The position numbers and the translations under genes were made by a program. A stretch of 64,000 nt of DNA from Phocicoccus schoeneichii (lineage in GTDB: Bacteria; Bacillota; Bacilli; Staphylococcales; Salinicoccaceae), in NCBI RefSeq assembly GCF_014635565.1, contig NZ_BMDB01000003.1, positions 124,001 through 188,000 of the forward strand, given 5' to 3'. Positions 8,268 to 17,312 of this stretch are shown in pieces; position 1 is the stretch's first letter, and every line of letters starts with the position of its first letter. Under the pieces are notes generated by a model. That model had not been told where the DNA came from. It searched no databases and saw only the letters and a list, made by a program, of their open reading frames with translations.

Positions 8268-9617
8268 TTATTCTGTCATTGGTCGTCTCGTTAAAAATGT
8301 GCGTGCTAAATGTTTGTTGATTGCCGTGATTGGGAAACGGGCACGATAGTTTAAAGCACGTACTTTGTTGTATATGCGCGCATACTCTGGATGCGATTCG
8401 TATTCTAGTATATCTAGTGCAGCATTTAATTTGTCGAGTCCACCAATGTTTTCGATTGGAATCGGACCTTTATAATCTGTGATTTTTGGTACTTCACGGT
8501 CAACGATGCGTGTACTGATGAGTGACACGTTTACGACGTAATCGTCTTCACTGTCATAGAAAAATTTAAATGACTGATGCGTTTTGAACAAATGGTCGAT
8601 TTGCACGATATTCGCGTGTAGTAGTCCTTCTTTTTCGTGTATCTCGTAGTTGCCGATTTTGATTTTAGAGTTAGAGTCGTTCGTCCATAAAAATGACTCT
8701 TTTAAAATGTACATGAGTTCGTAAAAATTGAGTCGAACGGGAATCACGATATCTCTCTTGATTTCCTTTTTCCCTTCTAAAGTGGCGTGGATGTGATACG
8801 CGTTATAGTTCTCATCTTCTTGTTGGCGTGTTTTTATCTTTTTAAAATCGATTGAGCGAAGTGCTTCTAAGACGTCTTGATGCATGACTAAATAATCCGG
8901 ATGCACTTTGACGAGCAACCCGATTTTTTCTGCGACGCTCCAGCGCGGCTTTCGTTCGAACACGTTATAGTTGTCGTGCACCATTTCTTCGATGTGCGTG
9001 AGGTCCGTGTAACTTAGGTGTTCGAGCACTTGCGGCAAGTGGCCGGGCGATGTGATATATGATATCACTGCTTTTAGGAAGTCATCCTTATACTTTCCGT
9101 AATGCGTGATTTGCAGTGTGCGGATGATTTTTTTCAGTTGCAGTGACGTGAGGTTATCGTATAGCCAGTAAATCGGTCCCGTGTACATGTTGCTGAGCTT
9201 TGAGATTTCCTCTGGCTCTAGCGCTTCGTCGTGCGAGACACGCATTTTGTACGGACTCATGATGCCTCTATTCAGTAGCGTTTGGTCAATCGCATGCACA
9301 ATATCTCTGTGGATTACATAGCTATTCATGTCTTCTTCAAGCATGTATTGGAAGTCATATAACGTGCTAAAGTGCTCTTTATTTTGGACGTGATACACAT
9401 TGTTTTCCGGATCTTCATCTACTAAATCATGAATACGCTTGGCCTCCGCCATCGACAAGACGTCAACCATCTTGTTGAATTTGTCTTCATCCTCAAGCTC
9501 GTCTAACTTAAAATCAATAAATTCGTCAATTGTGGAAAAATCGCGTGAATGAATTAAGGTAGCGCGTAGTAGCGCATCCTCTCCCATATATATCGAATAA
9601 AAGTCTCTTAGTTCCAT
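8268..9617 (-). CDS. uncharacterised protein with pRiA4b ORF-3-like C-terminal domain
   Basis: A 449-residue soluble protein. Roughly residues 310-410 resemble the plasmid pRiA4b ORF-3 family: FKFFYDSEDDYVVNVSL (usual pattern F-x-Y-D-F-G-D-x-W), then a Pro/Gly-rich segment ending ENIGGLDKLNAALDIL, like the family's P-P-E-D-x-G-G-x-x-G. The first 300 residues are acidic and helical with no recognised motif. It is in a single-gene unit, convergent with the GNAT-like gene and divergent from the next small gene. The role of this family is unsettled; it turns up near mobile elements but also as ordinary host genes. The domain call rests on a motif seen by eye. Confidence 0.6.
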   Translation of the reverse strand: MELRDFYSIYMGEDALLRATLIHSRDFSTIDEFIDFKLDELEDEDKFNKMVDVLSMAEAKRIHDLVDEDPENNVYHVQNKEHFSTLYDFQYMLEEDMNSYVIHRDIVHAIDQTLLNRGIMSPYKMRVSHDEALEPEEISKLSNMYTGPIYWLYDNLTSLQLKKIIRTLQITHYGKYKDDFLKAVISYITSPGHLPQVLEHLSYTDLTHIEEMVHDNYNVFERKPRWSVAEKIGLLVKVHPDYLVMHQDVLEALRSIDFKKIKTRQQEDENYNAYHIHATLEGKKEIKRDIVIPVRLNFYELMYILKESFLWTNDSNSKIKIGNYEIHEKEGLLHANIVQIDHLFKTHQSFKFFYDSEDDYVVNVSLISTRIVDREVPKITDYKGPIPIENIGGLDKLNAALDILEYESHPEYARIYNKVRALNYRARFPITAINKHLARTFLTRRPMTE

Positions 9618-9711
9618 AAAACTCCCCCGAGTAATTCTTACTTCTATTTTACTTGTTTATGATTAATTTCACTAGTAAAGGGAATAATATTCATATGAAT
9701 AGGAGTGATAG

Positions 9712-10086
9712 ATGATGAATGAAGCACATGTTGGACGATACGTGAAGCTCGTTGGCGAGGAAGATCGTGAGGATTCTGTGTTCGCGGTGAAGCACTTGAA
9801 GGGCGAGTCTCTTGGTACTATTGAAGTTAAAGATGTTGGCGATTCAGTTTGTGAGTTAGCTTTTGATATCACTGCCGATAAAAACACGCACAATGAAGAG
9901 TATTACGTCGAAGCACTGGAGTTAGCAGAATCGCACGCATTCAAGCACACCGAGGCACATGTCTTAATCTTAAAAAATAAAGACAAAGATATGGATTTAG
10001 TAAAATACGCTAAAGAAGCAGGGTTTTATGAAGAAGAAGGCAAACTCTTAATCCACTCCCACAACTACTCAGACGTACGAAACTGA
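9712..10086 (+). CDS. small GNAT-like protein
   Basis: A 124-residue acidic protein. The order of strands and helices fits a compact GNAT fold: LGTIEVKDVGDS, CELAFDITADKN, a helix YYVEALELAESHAF, strand HVLILKNKD, then VKYAKEAGFYEEEGKLLI, where A-G-F is the usual turn before the last GNAT strand. The acetyl-CoA loop is not obvious (TADKNTHNEEY), so it may be inactive or bind something else. AGGAG at 9701-9705 serves either ATG 9712 or ATG 9715. A strong terminator follows, then the second 52-bp repeat array. Substrate unknown. Confidence 0.65.
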   Translation: MMNEAHVGRYVKLVGEEDREDSVFAVKHLKGESLGTIEVKDVGDSVCELAFDITADKNTHNEEYYVEALELAESHAFKHTEAHVLILKNKDKDMDLVKYAKEAGFYEEEGKLLIHSHNYSDVRN

Positions 10087-10100
10087 TTTTTAAAGATGAA

Positions 10101-10130
10101 AAGAAATCCCTGCGGGGATTTCTTCTTTTT
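10101..10130 (+). terminator. intrinsic terminator before repeat array 2
   Basis: A 10-bp stem (10101-10110 with 10115-10124), a 4-base loop and a T-run. It ends the GNAT-like transcript before the repeats. Confidence 0.9.
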
Positions 10131-10162
10131 AGGGGGTTTGGATGGTTCTGGGAGTAGCATTG

Positions 10163-10776
10163 TTGCGCTAATCAAGTTTACGAGAGTATTAGCGCGAAGA
10201 TACTTCCTTCTTCGTTGCGCTAATCTTGTTTATGAGAGTATTAGCGCGAAGATACTTACTTCTTCGTTGCGCTAATTTTGTTTACGAGAGTATTAGCGCG
10301 AGGATACTCTCTTCTTCGTTGCGCTAATCTTGTTTATGAGAGTATTAGCGCGAAGATACTTCCTTCTTCGTTGCGCTAATTTTGTTTATGAGAGTATTAG
10401 CGCGAAGATACTTACTTCTTCGTTGCGCTAATCTTGTTCACGAGAGCATTACCACGAGGATACTCTCTTCTTCGTTGCGCTAATCTTGTTCACGAGAGCA
10501 TTAGCGCGAGGATACTCTCTTCTTCGTTGCGCTAATCTTGTTCACGAGAGCATTAGCGCGAGGATACTCTCTTCTTCGTTGCGCTAATTTTGTTTACGAG
10601 AGTATTAGCGCGAAGATACTTCCTTCTTCGTTGCGCTAATCTTGTTTATGAGAGTATTAGCGCGAAGATACTTCCTTCTTCGTTGCGCTAATCTTATTTA
10701 TGAGAGTATTAGCGCGAAGATACTTCCTTCTTCGTTGCGCTAATCATGTTTACGAGAGCATTAGCGCGAGGATACT
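10163..10776. repeat. 52-bp palindromic tandem repeat array 2 (12 units)
   Basis: Twelve units of the same 52-bp repeat as 2379-3390, starting at 10163 and every 52 bases to 10735, again with no indel and in the same orientation. Most units have the spacer variant ending AGAGTATT. The unit at 10423 has lost its right half-site (ATTACCAC instead of ATTAGCGC). The array fills a convergent gap and its last repeat ends two bases before the stop codon of the NERD gene, leaving no room for a separate terminator for that gene. Confidence 0.95.
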
Positions 10777-10778
10777 AA

Positions 10779-11750
10779 CTAATTTAGTTTATTGTTATCT
10801 ATTACATAGTAGGTCTTCCGGCCACTACCTTGTTTCGCTCCATATTTGTTCAAAATCCTTCTAATTTGCTGTTTTGATAAGATAAACCCCATCCAATCTA
10901 ACATTCGACCTACCGTCAACTGCTCTTCCGGAAACAATATTATATAATCTTTAATATTACGTAAAACGGCAGCATCTACCAACTCTGACTCACCGCATTT
11001 TGGGCACTGCACCTTCTTTCGCGACACATCAAAATCGAACTCAACGAAAGATTCGCAGGTCACGCAAGTGATGCCTTTGAACAAACGATCGTATTCATAA
11101 TCCAAATCCGTCTCGTACCTAGATTTCTTCAAACTTTTCGTTTGAATCGTGTCCACTATTTTCTGCTGATGTTCATAAACGCGACAAGGGATTCTGTTCA
11201 ACTCTTCAATCAGCCAATCGATTTGCCCGGGCATGATGACATTAAAATCTCTCTTCGCTTCGTACAATACAAATTTTGGATTGATAAAAACAAGCTTCTG
11301 ATTGATTTTTAAATTGATTTTGTTTTCTTCGAAGAACTTTTCGAGTCGTACCCTCTGCCGTTGCAGCTGATTAACCGGATTATCAATTTGCTTTCCTGAA
11401 ATCAAAAACCAATCATTATTCCTCATAACAAAATTTCCACCATAATTTTTCAACTCCAAAATCACACATTCATATTGAAAAATTAATAAGCAATCAATCT
11501 GGCACTCACTCTCGCCAGCACGTAACTTCACGTCGTATAACTGAATCACATCACTGTTCAACTCTCTCTTCAATCGCTCATGAAATTTCTTTTCACCCAA
11601 AAATCCAACTTTATTTTTATATAACATCTCTTGATGAAAATCCGAAAAATTCATACGACGTTTCAAAACTTCGAGTTGCAATAAAAGTTGATGTTTCTCT
11701 AATTTTTGTCGCGCATCTACCGGGACATCATTTCGATCTAAAAGTTTTAT
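10779..11750 (-). CDS. NERD-domain protein with zinc ribbon; probable AUA start
   Basis: The nuclease-related domain lies in the first half: FLGEKKFHERL, then QIDCLLIF and CVILELKNYGG (the D...E-x-K core of the nuclease fold). A zinc ribbon follows (CVTC...CPKC), then a helical C-terminus ending GSGRKTYYVID. From TTG 11681 the protein would have 300 residues, but AGGAGG at 11759-11764 is 79 bases upstream of it and exactly eight bases before an in-frame ATA at 11750. The extra 23 residues (IKLLDRNDVP...) match the usual NERD opening before L-E-x-L-x-R-R. I therefore favour an AUA start, giving 323 residues. DNA or RNA processing is inferred from the family; the target is unknown. Confidence 0.8.
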   Translation of the reverse strand: MKLLDRNDVPVDARQKLEKHQLLLQLEVLKRRMNFSDFHQEMLYKNKVGFLGEKKFHERLKRELNSDVIQLYDVKLRAGESECQIDCLLIFQYECVILELKNYGGNFVMRNNDWFLISGKQIDNPVNQLQRQRVRLEKFFEENKINLKINQKLVFINPKFVLYEAKRDFNVIMPGQIDWLIEELNRIPCRVYEHQQKIVDTIQTKSLKKSRYETDLDYEYDRLFKGITCVTCESFVEFDFDVSRKKVQCPKCGESELVDAAVLRNIKDYIILFPEEQLTVGRMLDWMGFILSKQQIRRILNKYGAKQGSGRKTYYVIDNNKLN

Positions 11751-11878
11751 TTTAAAGACCTCCTTTTCACAAAGAATAGTCTGTTATGCCTTGCAATTCA
11801 AAGGAAATCTACTCGATTTCACAAAGTTAATATTTAGATAAAAACACGCGCTGAATATGATATTCAGCACGTAGAATT

Positions 11879-12115
11879 TCAATTATTATACTTGTTTTTA
11901 TCTCTAAAAATTCGATATATCAACCGAACACTTATTTCTAAAACGATTACGAATACGATTACACCAAATATCTTCACTATCGTCGAAGTGTGTTGTAAAA
12001 TTTCAGCGTTTAAAAATAAATTCCATAGTACGACAAACACAACAATTCTGACGAGGTTGGCTAAAAATAGTTGGCCTCCTCTACGCCCGTCGCCTTCTAT
12101 AATTTTGTTACGCAT
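11879..12115 (-). CDS. small two-helix membrane protein
   Basis: A 78-residue protein starting MRNKIIEGDGRRGGQ. Two hydrophobic helices follow (about residues 18-36 and 46-70), and the tail is basic (RIFRDKNKYNN). AAGGAGA lies just upstream of ATG 12115; the in-frame extension to 12151 has no ribosome site. It follows the symporter gene beyond that gene's terminator and may be read through from it or from its own promoter. I do not recognise the family. Confidence 0.65.
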   Translation of the reverse strand: MRNKIIEGDGRRGGQLFLANLVRIVVFVVLWNLFLNAEILQHTSTIVKIFGVIVFVIVLEISVRLIYRIFRDKNKYNN

Positions 12116-12129
12116 GAATACTCTCCTTA

Positions 12130-12176
12130 AAAAAAATAGACCGGTCCACACGAAATGTTGTGGTCCGGTTCTATTG
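12130..12176 (-). terminator. intrinsic terminator after the alanine symporter
   Basis: A long near-perfect stem (AATAG...CTATT at its base, 12135-12175) begins two bases after the symporter stop and is followed on the minus strand by a run of T. Confidence 0.88.
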
Positions 12177-12177
12177 T

Positions 12178-13776
12178 TTATTTCTTGTCTAATTTTGGAT
12201 TGAATGAGTCGATTTCCCCTGATTCTCTAAGACGTTCAGGATAATCTTCTAGCCAGAATTTTGCTTCTGGTAATTTTGCTGGATCTGGAGTATACAGTGC
12301 ATATTTCCCAGAGCCTTTCTCTTTCATCTGCTTCTCGTAGTCTCTAAGTGAGTTAACAGCTGGCTTGAATAAAATCCAAATACCGATGATATTTAGCCAC
12401 GCCATCGCACCTACACCAAGGTCCCCTAGGTCCCATGCTAGTTCTGCTGTACGAATCGTACCGAATACTGTCGCGAAAATTAACATTGTACGCATGATAT
12501 TCATGGCGAATTTACTCGTCTTTTCAGACATGTTACGCGTTAGATATGCGACGTTCGTCTCTCCCATGTAAGAATACGCTAAAATTGTTGTGAATGCAAA
12601 GAAGAATAATGCAATCGCAACAAAGTATGAACCAAAGCCAGAGTACGATGGATCAAATACATAATCCGCGCCTGCAAATGCTTTGTCGATACCTGCTTGA
12701 ACGTACATTGCTGTACCTGAGTAGTCTTTTGTACCGTCTACACTTTGTACATATACGTCCCCATTATACAGTAAGCTTGGCATGCCGTTTCCATCGGTCT
12801 CGCCGTTTGTTGTGTTATACGTTCCGGATAAAAGAATGATGAGCCCAGTCGCAGTACATACAAATAATGTATCGATATAAACTGAGAACGACTGAACAAG
12901 TCCCTGTTTCGCAGGATGAGACACTTCTGCTGCAGCCGCTGCGTGTGGACCCGTACCTTGACCTGCTTCGTTTGAATACAGTCCACGTTTAACACCAATT
13001 TCAATCATTGCACCTAAAATACCACCAAACGATGCTTCTAAGTTAAATGCAGATTTAAAGATTAAAACAAAAAGATCCGGCACTTCTTTAATATTCATAG
13101 CGATAACAACAACTGCCATGAGTATGTATAAAATAGCCATAAATGGAACGATCGCTGTCGCAACGTTTGCGATAGAACGTAGTCCACCAAATACAATTAG
13201 TGCAAGTAATATAGCAAGAACTACCCCAATAATCCAGTACGGAATTCCCCATGCGTTATGGAACCCAGACGCAATCGCGTTGGCTTGGACCCCAGGTAAT
13301 AGTAGCCCCATTGAAATAATCGTAATAATTGCGAATGCAATACCTAAAACCTTACCGAGTCCGCCTTTGATACCATATTCCATATAGTACGCAGGTCCCC
13401 CACGGTATTCACCTTTTTCTTCGCGCTTGTAAATCTGACCGAGTGAGGATTCAATAAATGCTGTTGATGCACCTAAGAATGCAGTTGCCCACATCCAGAA
13501 TAAAGCCCCTGGCCCCCCAATGAATATTGCTGTCGATACTCCGACGATGTTACCTGTACCTACACGCCCAGCAAGTGACAATGCAATTGCTTGGAAGGAA
13601 GATATCCCTTTTGGTGATTTTTCACCATGGAACATTAGTCGAACCATCTCTTTGATGTGTCTTACTTGGAAAAATCTTAGCATTAACGAAAAAATAATCC
13701 CCGTTGCTAATAGTCCATAAACTAACGGCTTACTCCAAACAACATCGTTTAAAACACCTACAATTGTTTCTAACAT
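12178..13776 (-). CDS. alanine/sodium symporter, AGCS family
   Basis: A 532-residue membrane protein with about 11 hydrophobic segments. Family signatures: GRVGTGNIVGVSTAI near 70, GGPGALFWMW, GGPAYYMEYG, and KRGLYSNEAGQGTGPHAAAAAEVSHPAKQG in the central part (given by its ends, KRGLYSNEAGQG and AEVSHPAKQG). These proteins (AlsT/DagA/AgcS) import alanine or glycine with sodium. I start at ATG 13776, eleven bases after GGGG; a GTG at 13785 is too close to it. A segment around residues 320-380 carries an unusual polar loop (NTTNGETDGNGM, DYVFDPSYSGFG). Substrate preference cannot be read from the sequence. Confidence 0.9.
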   Translation of the reverse strand: MLETIVGVLNDVVWSKPLVYGLLATGIIFSLMLRFFQVRHIKEMVRLMFHGEKSPKGISSFQAIALSLAGRVGTGNIVGVSTAIFIGGPGALFWMWATAFLGASTAFIESSLGQIYKREEKGEYRGGPAYYMEYGIKGGLGKVLGIAFAIITIISMGLLLPGVQANAIASGFHNAWGIPYWIIGVVLAILLALIVFGGLRSIANVATAIVPFMAILYILMAVVVIAMNIKEVPDLFVLIFKSAFNLEASFGGILGAMIEIGVKRGLYSNEAGQGTGPHAAAAAEVSHPAKQGLVQSFSVYIDTLFVCTATGLIILLSGTYNTTNGETDGNGMPSLLYNGDVYVQSVDGTKDYSGTAMYVQAGIDKAFAGADYVFDPSYSGFGSYFVAIALFFFAFTTILAYSYMGETNVAYLTRNMSEKTSKFAMNIMRTMLIFATVFGTIRTAELAWDLGDLGVGAMAWLNIIGIWILFKPAVNSLRDYEKQMKEKGSGKYALYTPDPAKLPEAKFWLEDYPERLRESGEIDSFNPKLDKK

Positions 13777-13785
13777 GTTAATCAC

Positions 13786-14003
13786 ACCCCATTTTCAGAA
13801 TAATTAAATATTATTCATTGTTGTTCTAATATATATGATTATGAAAACCTTTTCAATAACGGATAATTATACAAATACACTTATTAGGTATTTATACATA
13901 TATAACTTGTTAATAAACGCTTATCTATTTATTTAAGATATCGTTATAAATAAGTGGAATTTATATATATTAATATTTTATACAAAAAGAAGTTGAGCAA
14001 CAT
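13786..14003. other. AT-rich intergenic stretch upstream of the symporter
   Basis: Very AT-rich, with no open frame or clear hairpin. It must hold the symporter promoter, but I see no strong -35/-10 pair. Its composition changes toward the decayed recombinase that follows. Confidence 0.5.
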
Positions 14004-14029
14004 TTAAATGATATTAATTTAAAGGGTTA

Positions 14030-14238
14030 AAACCAATTACGGTAACTGGACGAGTATCTACTTTAGATGTTTTTTCCTCTACTATTCAAAGGTTTGAATG
14101 AAATGATTCTCCTTCTAAGATCCTTAACTTTCAAGAAGATTATCCTAAAGTGCCGAAAGCACACCCACGTTATATGGATGAATATGTACTTGAACAATTA
14201 AATGATCAAGTTCAAAAATTATATAGGAAGTTGCTTTA
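14030..14238 (+). pseudogene. remnant of a tyrosine recombinase/transposase
   Basis: One frame reads KPITVTGRVSTLDVFSSTIQRFE, a TGA stop, then [34 protein letters not shown] to a TAA at 14238 (shown here by its key parts). The segment YPKVP...[13 protein letters not shown] resembles the interdomain region of Tn554-type integrase-like transposases. With one internal stop, a frame break near 14030 and no catalytic domain, it is dead. It lies just upstream of cadC, suggesting the cadmium genes came with a Tn554-like element. Family assignment is by eye. Confidence 0.5.
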
Positions 14239-14289
14239 ACCTAGACTATACTTCTTATTTGTCCGTAATTGGAAATCTAACTCTCTTTC

Positions 14290-14349
14290 ATTCAAATATT
14301 CACTTGAATATGATTTGTAGAATGGTACAATATAACCAAGTGAACACTT
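14290..14349 (+). promoter_or_regulatory. cadCA promoter and probable CadC operator
   Basis: An inverted repeat ATTCAA...TTGAAT (14290-14309) contains the likely -35 TTGAAT (14304-14309); a -10 TACAAT lies 16 bases on, at 14326-14331. A second palindrome AAGTG-AA-CACTT is at 14338-14349. A dyad overlapping the -35 is the usual layout for ArsR/CadC repressors, which leave DNA when Cd, Pb or Zn binds. Confidence 0.65.
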
Positions 14350-14370
14350 GAATGAAAATGGAGTGAGAAA

Positions 14371-14739
14371 ATGAATAATAAAGATGCGTGTGAAATTTAT
14401 TGTTATGACGAAGAAAAAGTGAATCGAATACAAAGTGAATTAGAGAAAGAAGATATTTCTAGTGTTGCCCAATTATTTAAAGCTATTGCGGAAGAAAATA
14501 GGGCGAAAATTACCTTTGCCTTATTAAAAGGTGAAGAGTTATGTGTTTGTGATATAGCAAATATTATTGATGTCACGGTCGCAAATGCTTCTCACCACTT
14601 ACGCACGCTTCATAGAGAAGGTGTTGTTAAATTTAGAAAAGAAGGAAGATTAGCGTTTTATTCACTGGATGATGACCATGTTGAACAGTTATTTGTTAAT
14701 GCATTAAAACATGAGAAAGAAGGAAAAGTAAATGTCTGA
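14371..14739 (+). CDS. cadC: CadC, ArsR-family metal-responsive repressor
   Basis: A 122-residue winged-helix repressor very like staphylococcal CadC. The N-terminal metal-site cysteines are present ([15 protein letters not shown]: Cys7, Cys11), followed by [11 protein letters not shown], which holds the CxC of the type-1 site, and the recognition helix [15 protein letters not shown]. The C-terminal helix carries the residues of the second site. It binds Cd(II), Pb(II), Bi(III) or Zn(II), releases the operator upstream and turns on cadCA. Its stop overlaps the cadA start by 8 bp. Base composition is more AT-rich than the flanking core genes, in keeping with transfer. Confidence 0.94.
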   Translation: MNNKDACEIYCYDEEKVNRIQSELEKEDISSVAQLFKAIAEENRAKITFALLKGEELCVCDIANIIDVTVANASHHLRTLHREGVVKFRKEGRLAFYSLDDDHVEQLFVNALKHEKEGKVNV

Positions 14740-16864
14740 TCAACAAGCAAAATTATCAGAACAAAAAATGAAAACTTATCGAGTTCAGGGATTTACCTGT
14801 ACAAACTGTGCAAATATCTTTGAAAATAACGTAAAAAAATTACAGGGAGTTGAAGATGCTAAAGTAAACTTTGGGGCATCTAAAATCTATGTTCATGGAA
14901 GTACAACGATTGAGGAATTAGAAAAAGCAGGTGCTTTTGAAAATTTAAAGATTCGAGATGAAAAAGAACAAAAAATAGAACGTGAATCGTTTTGGAAAAA
15001 GAAAGCAAATATTAAAGTTTATATCTCAGCTATATTGCTCGTTATGAGTTGGTTGTTAGGCGAGCAATATGGAGAAGGTCATATACTTCCAACGATTGGT
15101 TTTGCAGCAGCCATCTTAATTGGTGGATATTCATTATTTATTAAAGGTTTTAAAAATTTAAGCAGATTTAAGTTCGATATGAATACGCTAATGACTATTG
15201 CCATTCTAGGAGCCGCGGTGATTGGTCAATGGGGAGAAGGGGCAATGGTTGTTATCCTGTTCGCTATAAGTGAAGCGTTAGAGCGCTATTCAGTAGACAA
15301 GGCTAGGCAATCCATTGAATCGTTAATGGATATCGCTCCAAAGGAAGCACTAATTCGTCGTGAAAATAAAGAAATGCAAGTACATGTTGAAGATATTCTA
15401 GTGGGCGATATTATGATCGTAAAACCTGGTCAAAAGTTAGCGATGGACGGAACCGTTATTCAAGGTATATCGACATTAAATCAGGCCGCCATTACAGGAG
15501 AAAGTGTTCCAGTAACCAAAACTGTTGGTGATGAAGTCTTTGCAGGAACATTGAATGAGGAAGGATTACTAGAAGTAAAAGTAACGAAAAAGGTCGAAGA
15601 TACCACGATATCAAAAATCATTCATTTGGTTGAAGAAGCACAAGCAGAACGAGCACCTTCTCAAGCGTTTGTCGATAGATTTGCACAATACTATACACCA
15701 GCTATTGTAGTCTTGGCTCTTTTAATCGCTGTTGTTCCCCCTTTACTGTTTGGAGCTGATTGGAGCATATGGGTCTATCAAGGCTTGGCTGTGTTAGTAG
15801 TTGGTTGTCCTTGTGCTCTGGTTGTTTCAACACCTGTTGCTGTAGTTACTGCAATAGGAAATGCAGCTAAAAATGGTGTTTTAATTAAAGGTGGCATCCA
15901 CCTGGAAGAAGCAGGAGCTTTAAAAGCAATTGCTTTCGATAAAACTGGGACATTAACAAATGGTGTTCCAGCCGTAACGGACATTATAACGTATAGTGGA
16001 AATGAAAATGAATTAATGACTATTACAGCAGCTATTGAAAAGGGATCACAGCACCCACTTGCTTCAGCAATTATGAGAAAAGCAGAAGAAAACAGTTTGG
16101 ACTTTAATGGAGTATTGGTTGAAGATTTTCAATCGATTACAGGTAAAGGCGTAAAAGCAAAAGTAAATAATGAATTATATTATGTAGGTAGTCCAAATCT
16201 TTTTGAAGAAGTACATGGAAGCATTGAAAGGAATCAAGAACGACAGATTATTGAAATGCAGACGCAGGGAAAAACAGTCATGGTGTTAGGAACGGAACAA
16301 GAAATCCTTTCTCTTATTGCAGTGGCAGATGAAATAAGAGAAACATCAAAAGATGTCATCAGTAAATTGAACAGCATTGGAATTGAAACAGTGATGCTGA
16401 CAGGTGATAACCAAAGGACAGCAGTAGAGATTGGAAAACAAGTCGGTGTTTCAGATATTAAAGCAGATTTGCTTCCAGAAGATAAATTGAATTTCATTAA
16501 AGAACTTCGTGGAAAGCATAAAAGTGTGGGAATGGTTGGAGATGGCGTGAATGATGCACCTGCTCTTGCAGCTGCCACTGTTGGTGTGGCAATGGGTGGT
16601 GTTGGGACTGATACAGCCCTAGAAACAGCTGATATTGCTTTAATGTCAGATGATTTAAGACAATTACCATATACCATTAATTTAAGCCGTAAGGCTTTGA
16701 TGATTATAAAACAAAATATTACCTTCTCATTGGTAATTAAATTAATGGCATTGCTGTTAGTTATACCTGGTTGGTTAACGCTATGGATAGCGATATTTTC
16801 CGATATGGGAGCAACATTACTTGTAACATTAAACAGTTTAAGGTTACTGAATAGTAAAGAATAA
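14732..16864 (+). CDS. cadA: CadA, cadmium-translocating P1B-type ATPase
   Basis: A 710-residue heavy-metal ATPase. It has one N-terminal HMA domain with GFTCTNCA (Cys23, Cys26), membrane helices from about residue 90, the phosphatase motif TGES, the transmembrane CPC motif ([13 protein letters not shown]) that defines Cd/Zn/Pb pumps, the phosphorylated Asp in DKTGTLT, the HP motif in SQHPLASA and the hinge [10 protein letters not shown]. It exports Cd(II), Zn(II) and Pb(II). It is close to the pI258-type enzymes but about 17 residues shorter, mainly after the HMA domain. It is co-translated with cadC and followed by a strong terminator. Confidence 0.95.
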   Translation: MSDQQAKLSEQKMKTYRVQGFTCTNCANIFENNVKKLQGVEDAKVNFGASKIYVHGSTTIEELEKAGAFENLKIRDEKEQKIERESFWKKKANIKVYISAILLVMSWLLGEQYGEGHILPTIGFAAAILIGGYSLFIKGFKNLSRFKFDMNTLMTIAILGAAVIGQWGEGAMVVILFAISEALERYSVDKARQSIESLMDIAPKEALIRRENKEMQVHVEDILVGDIMIVKPGQKLAMDGTVIQGISTLNQAAITGESVPVTKTVGDEVFAGTLNEEGLLEVKVTKKVEDTTISKIIHLVEEAQAERAPSQAFVDRFAQYYTPAIVVLALLIAVVPPLLFGADWSIWVYQGLAVLVVGCPCALVVSTPVAVVTAIGNAAKNGVLIKGGIHLEEAGALKAIAFDKTGTLTNGVPAVTDIITYSGNENELMTITAAIEKGSQHPLASAIMRKAEENSLDFNGVLVEDFQSITGKGVKAKVNNELYYVGSPNLFEEVHGSIERNQERQIIEMQTQGKTVMVLGTEQEILSLIAVADEIRETSKDVISKLNSIGIETVMLTGDNQRTAVEIGKQVGVSDIKADLLPEDKLNFIKELRGKHKSVGMVGDGVNDAPALAAATVGVAMGGVGTDTALETADIALMSDDLRQLPYTINLSRKALMIIKQNITFSLVIKLMALLLVIPGWLTLWIAIFSDMGATLLVTLNSLRLLNSKE

Positions 16865-16917
16865 CAATTTTGTTTAAAGAGGAAAGGGGCTGGGATAAAA
16901 GATTCCGCTCCTTAGTT

Positions 16918-16967
16918 AAAAGCAGCCTAGAAATCTTGCGTTAAAGATTTCTAGGCTGCTTTTTTAG
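16918..16967 (+). terminator. terminator after cadA
   Basis: A 20-bp perfect stem (16918-16937 with 16944-16963), a 6-base loop and T6. The stem is unusually long and may derive from the neighbouring insertion-sequence remnant. Confidence 0.9.
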
Positions 16968-17171
16968 TTTTGATTTTAAAATTTACCGACAGACAATGTA
17001 AACTTCCTTAAGTTTACCGCCATTAAGGCGATGCCTAACTCATTTCTCACAGCGTTTTGGCATTGGCAGTGTGATTATAATTTTTATACATAAGATTGCT
17101 CTTTTCGTGTTTGTGTCGTTACTTACATTGTATCTGAGGGTCTTATTATTTGTACTAATAATGTATTTAAT

Positions 17172-17270
17172 TCAATATAAAAAAGCGCACGCGATTTCTT
17201 CAGGAGTAGTGTCTGCGTGAGACTACAGGCTCACGCGACACCCCAGTGAATCTTGTGCGCTTTTATATTT
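17172..17270 (-). terminator. long compound hairpin after aspA
   Basis: On the minus strand downstream of aspA, an outer stem AAAGCGCAC.../...GTGCGCTTT encloses an inner stem GTGTC-GCGTGAG/CTCACGC-GACAC with a one-base bulge, followed by T6. It is probably the aspA terminator, though much larger than the others here. Confidence 0.65.
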
Positions 17271-17312
17271 TAGGCTAGACTTATGTCCCCGACCCTTTTG
17301 GAAATTATATCT

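Larger units (their letters stand above)
16884..17303. mobile_element. insertion-sequence remnant with IS1182-type transposase tail
   Basis: On the minus strand, about 17070 to 16985 reads CQNAVRNELGIALMAVNLRKF, the C-terminal signature of IS1182-family transposases, with a stop upstream, so only the tail survives. The segment is bounded by AAAGGGGCTGGGATAAAAG on the plus strand (about 16884) and a related AAAGGGTCGGGGACATAAG on the minus strand (about 17303), which look like degenerate inverted ends. It separates cadA from aspA. Confidence 0.6.
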
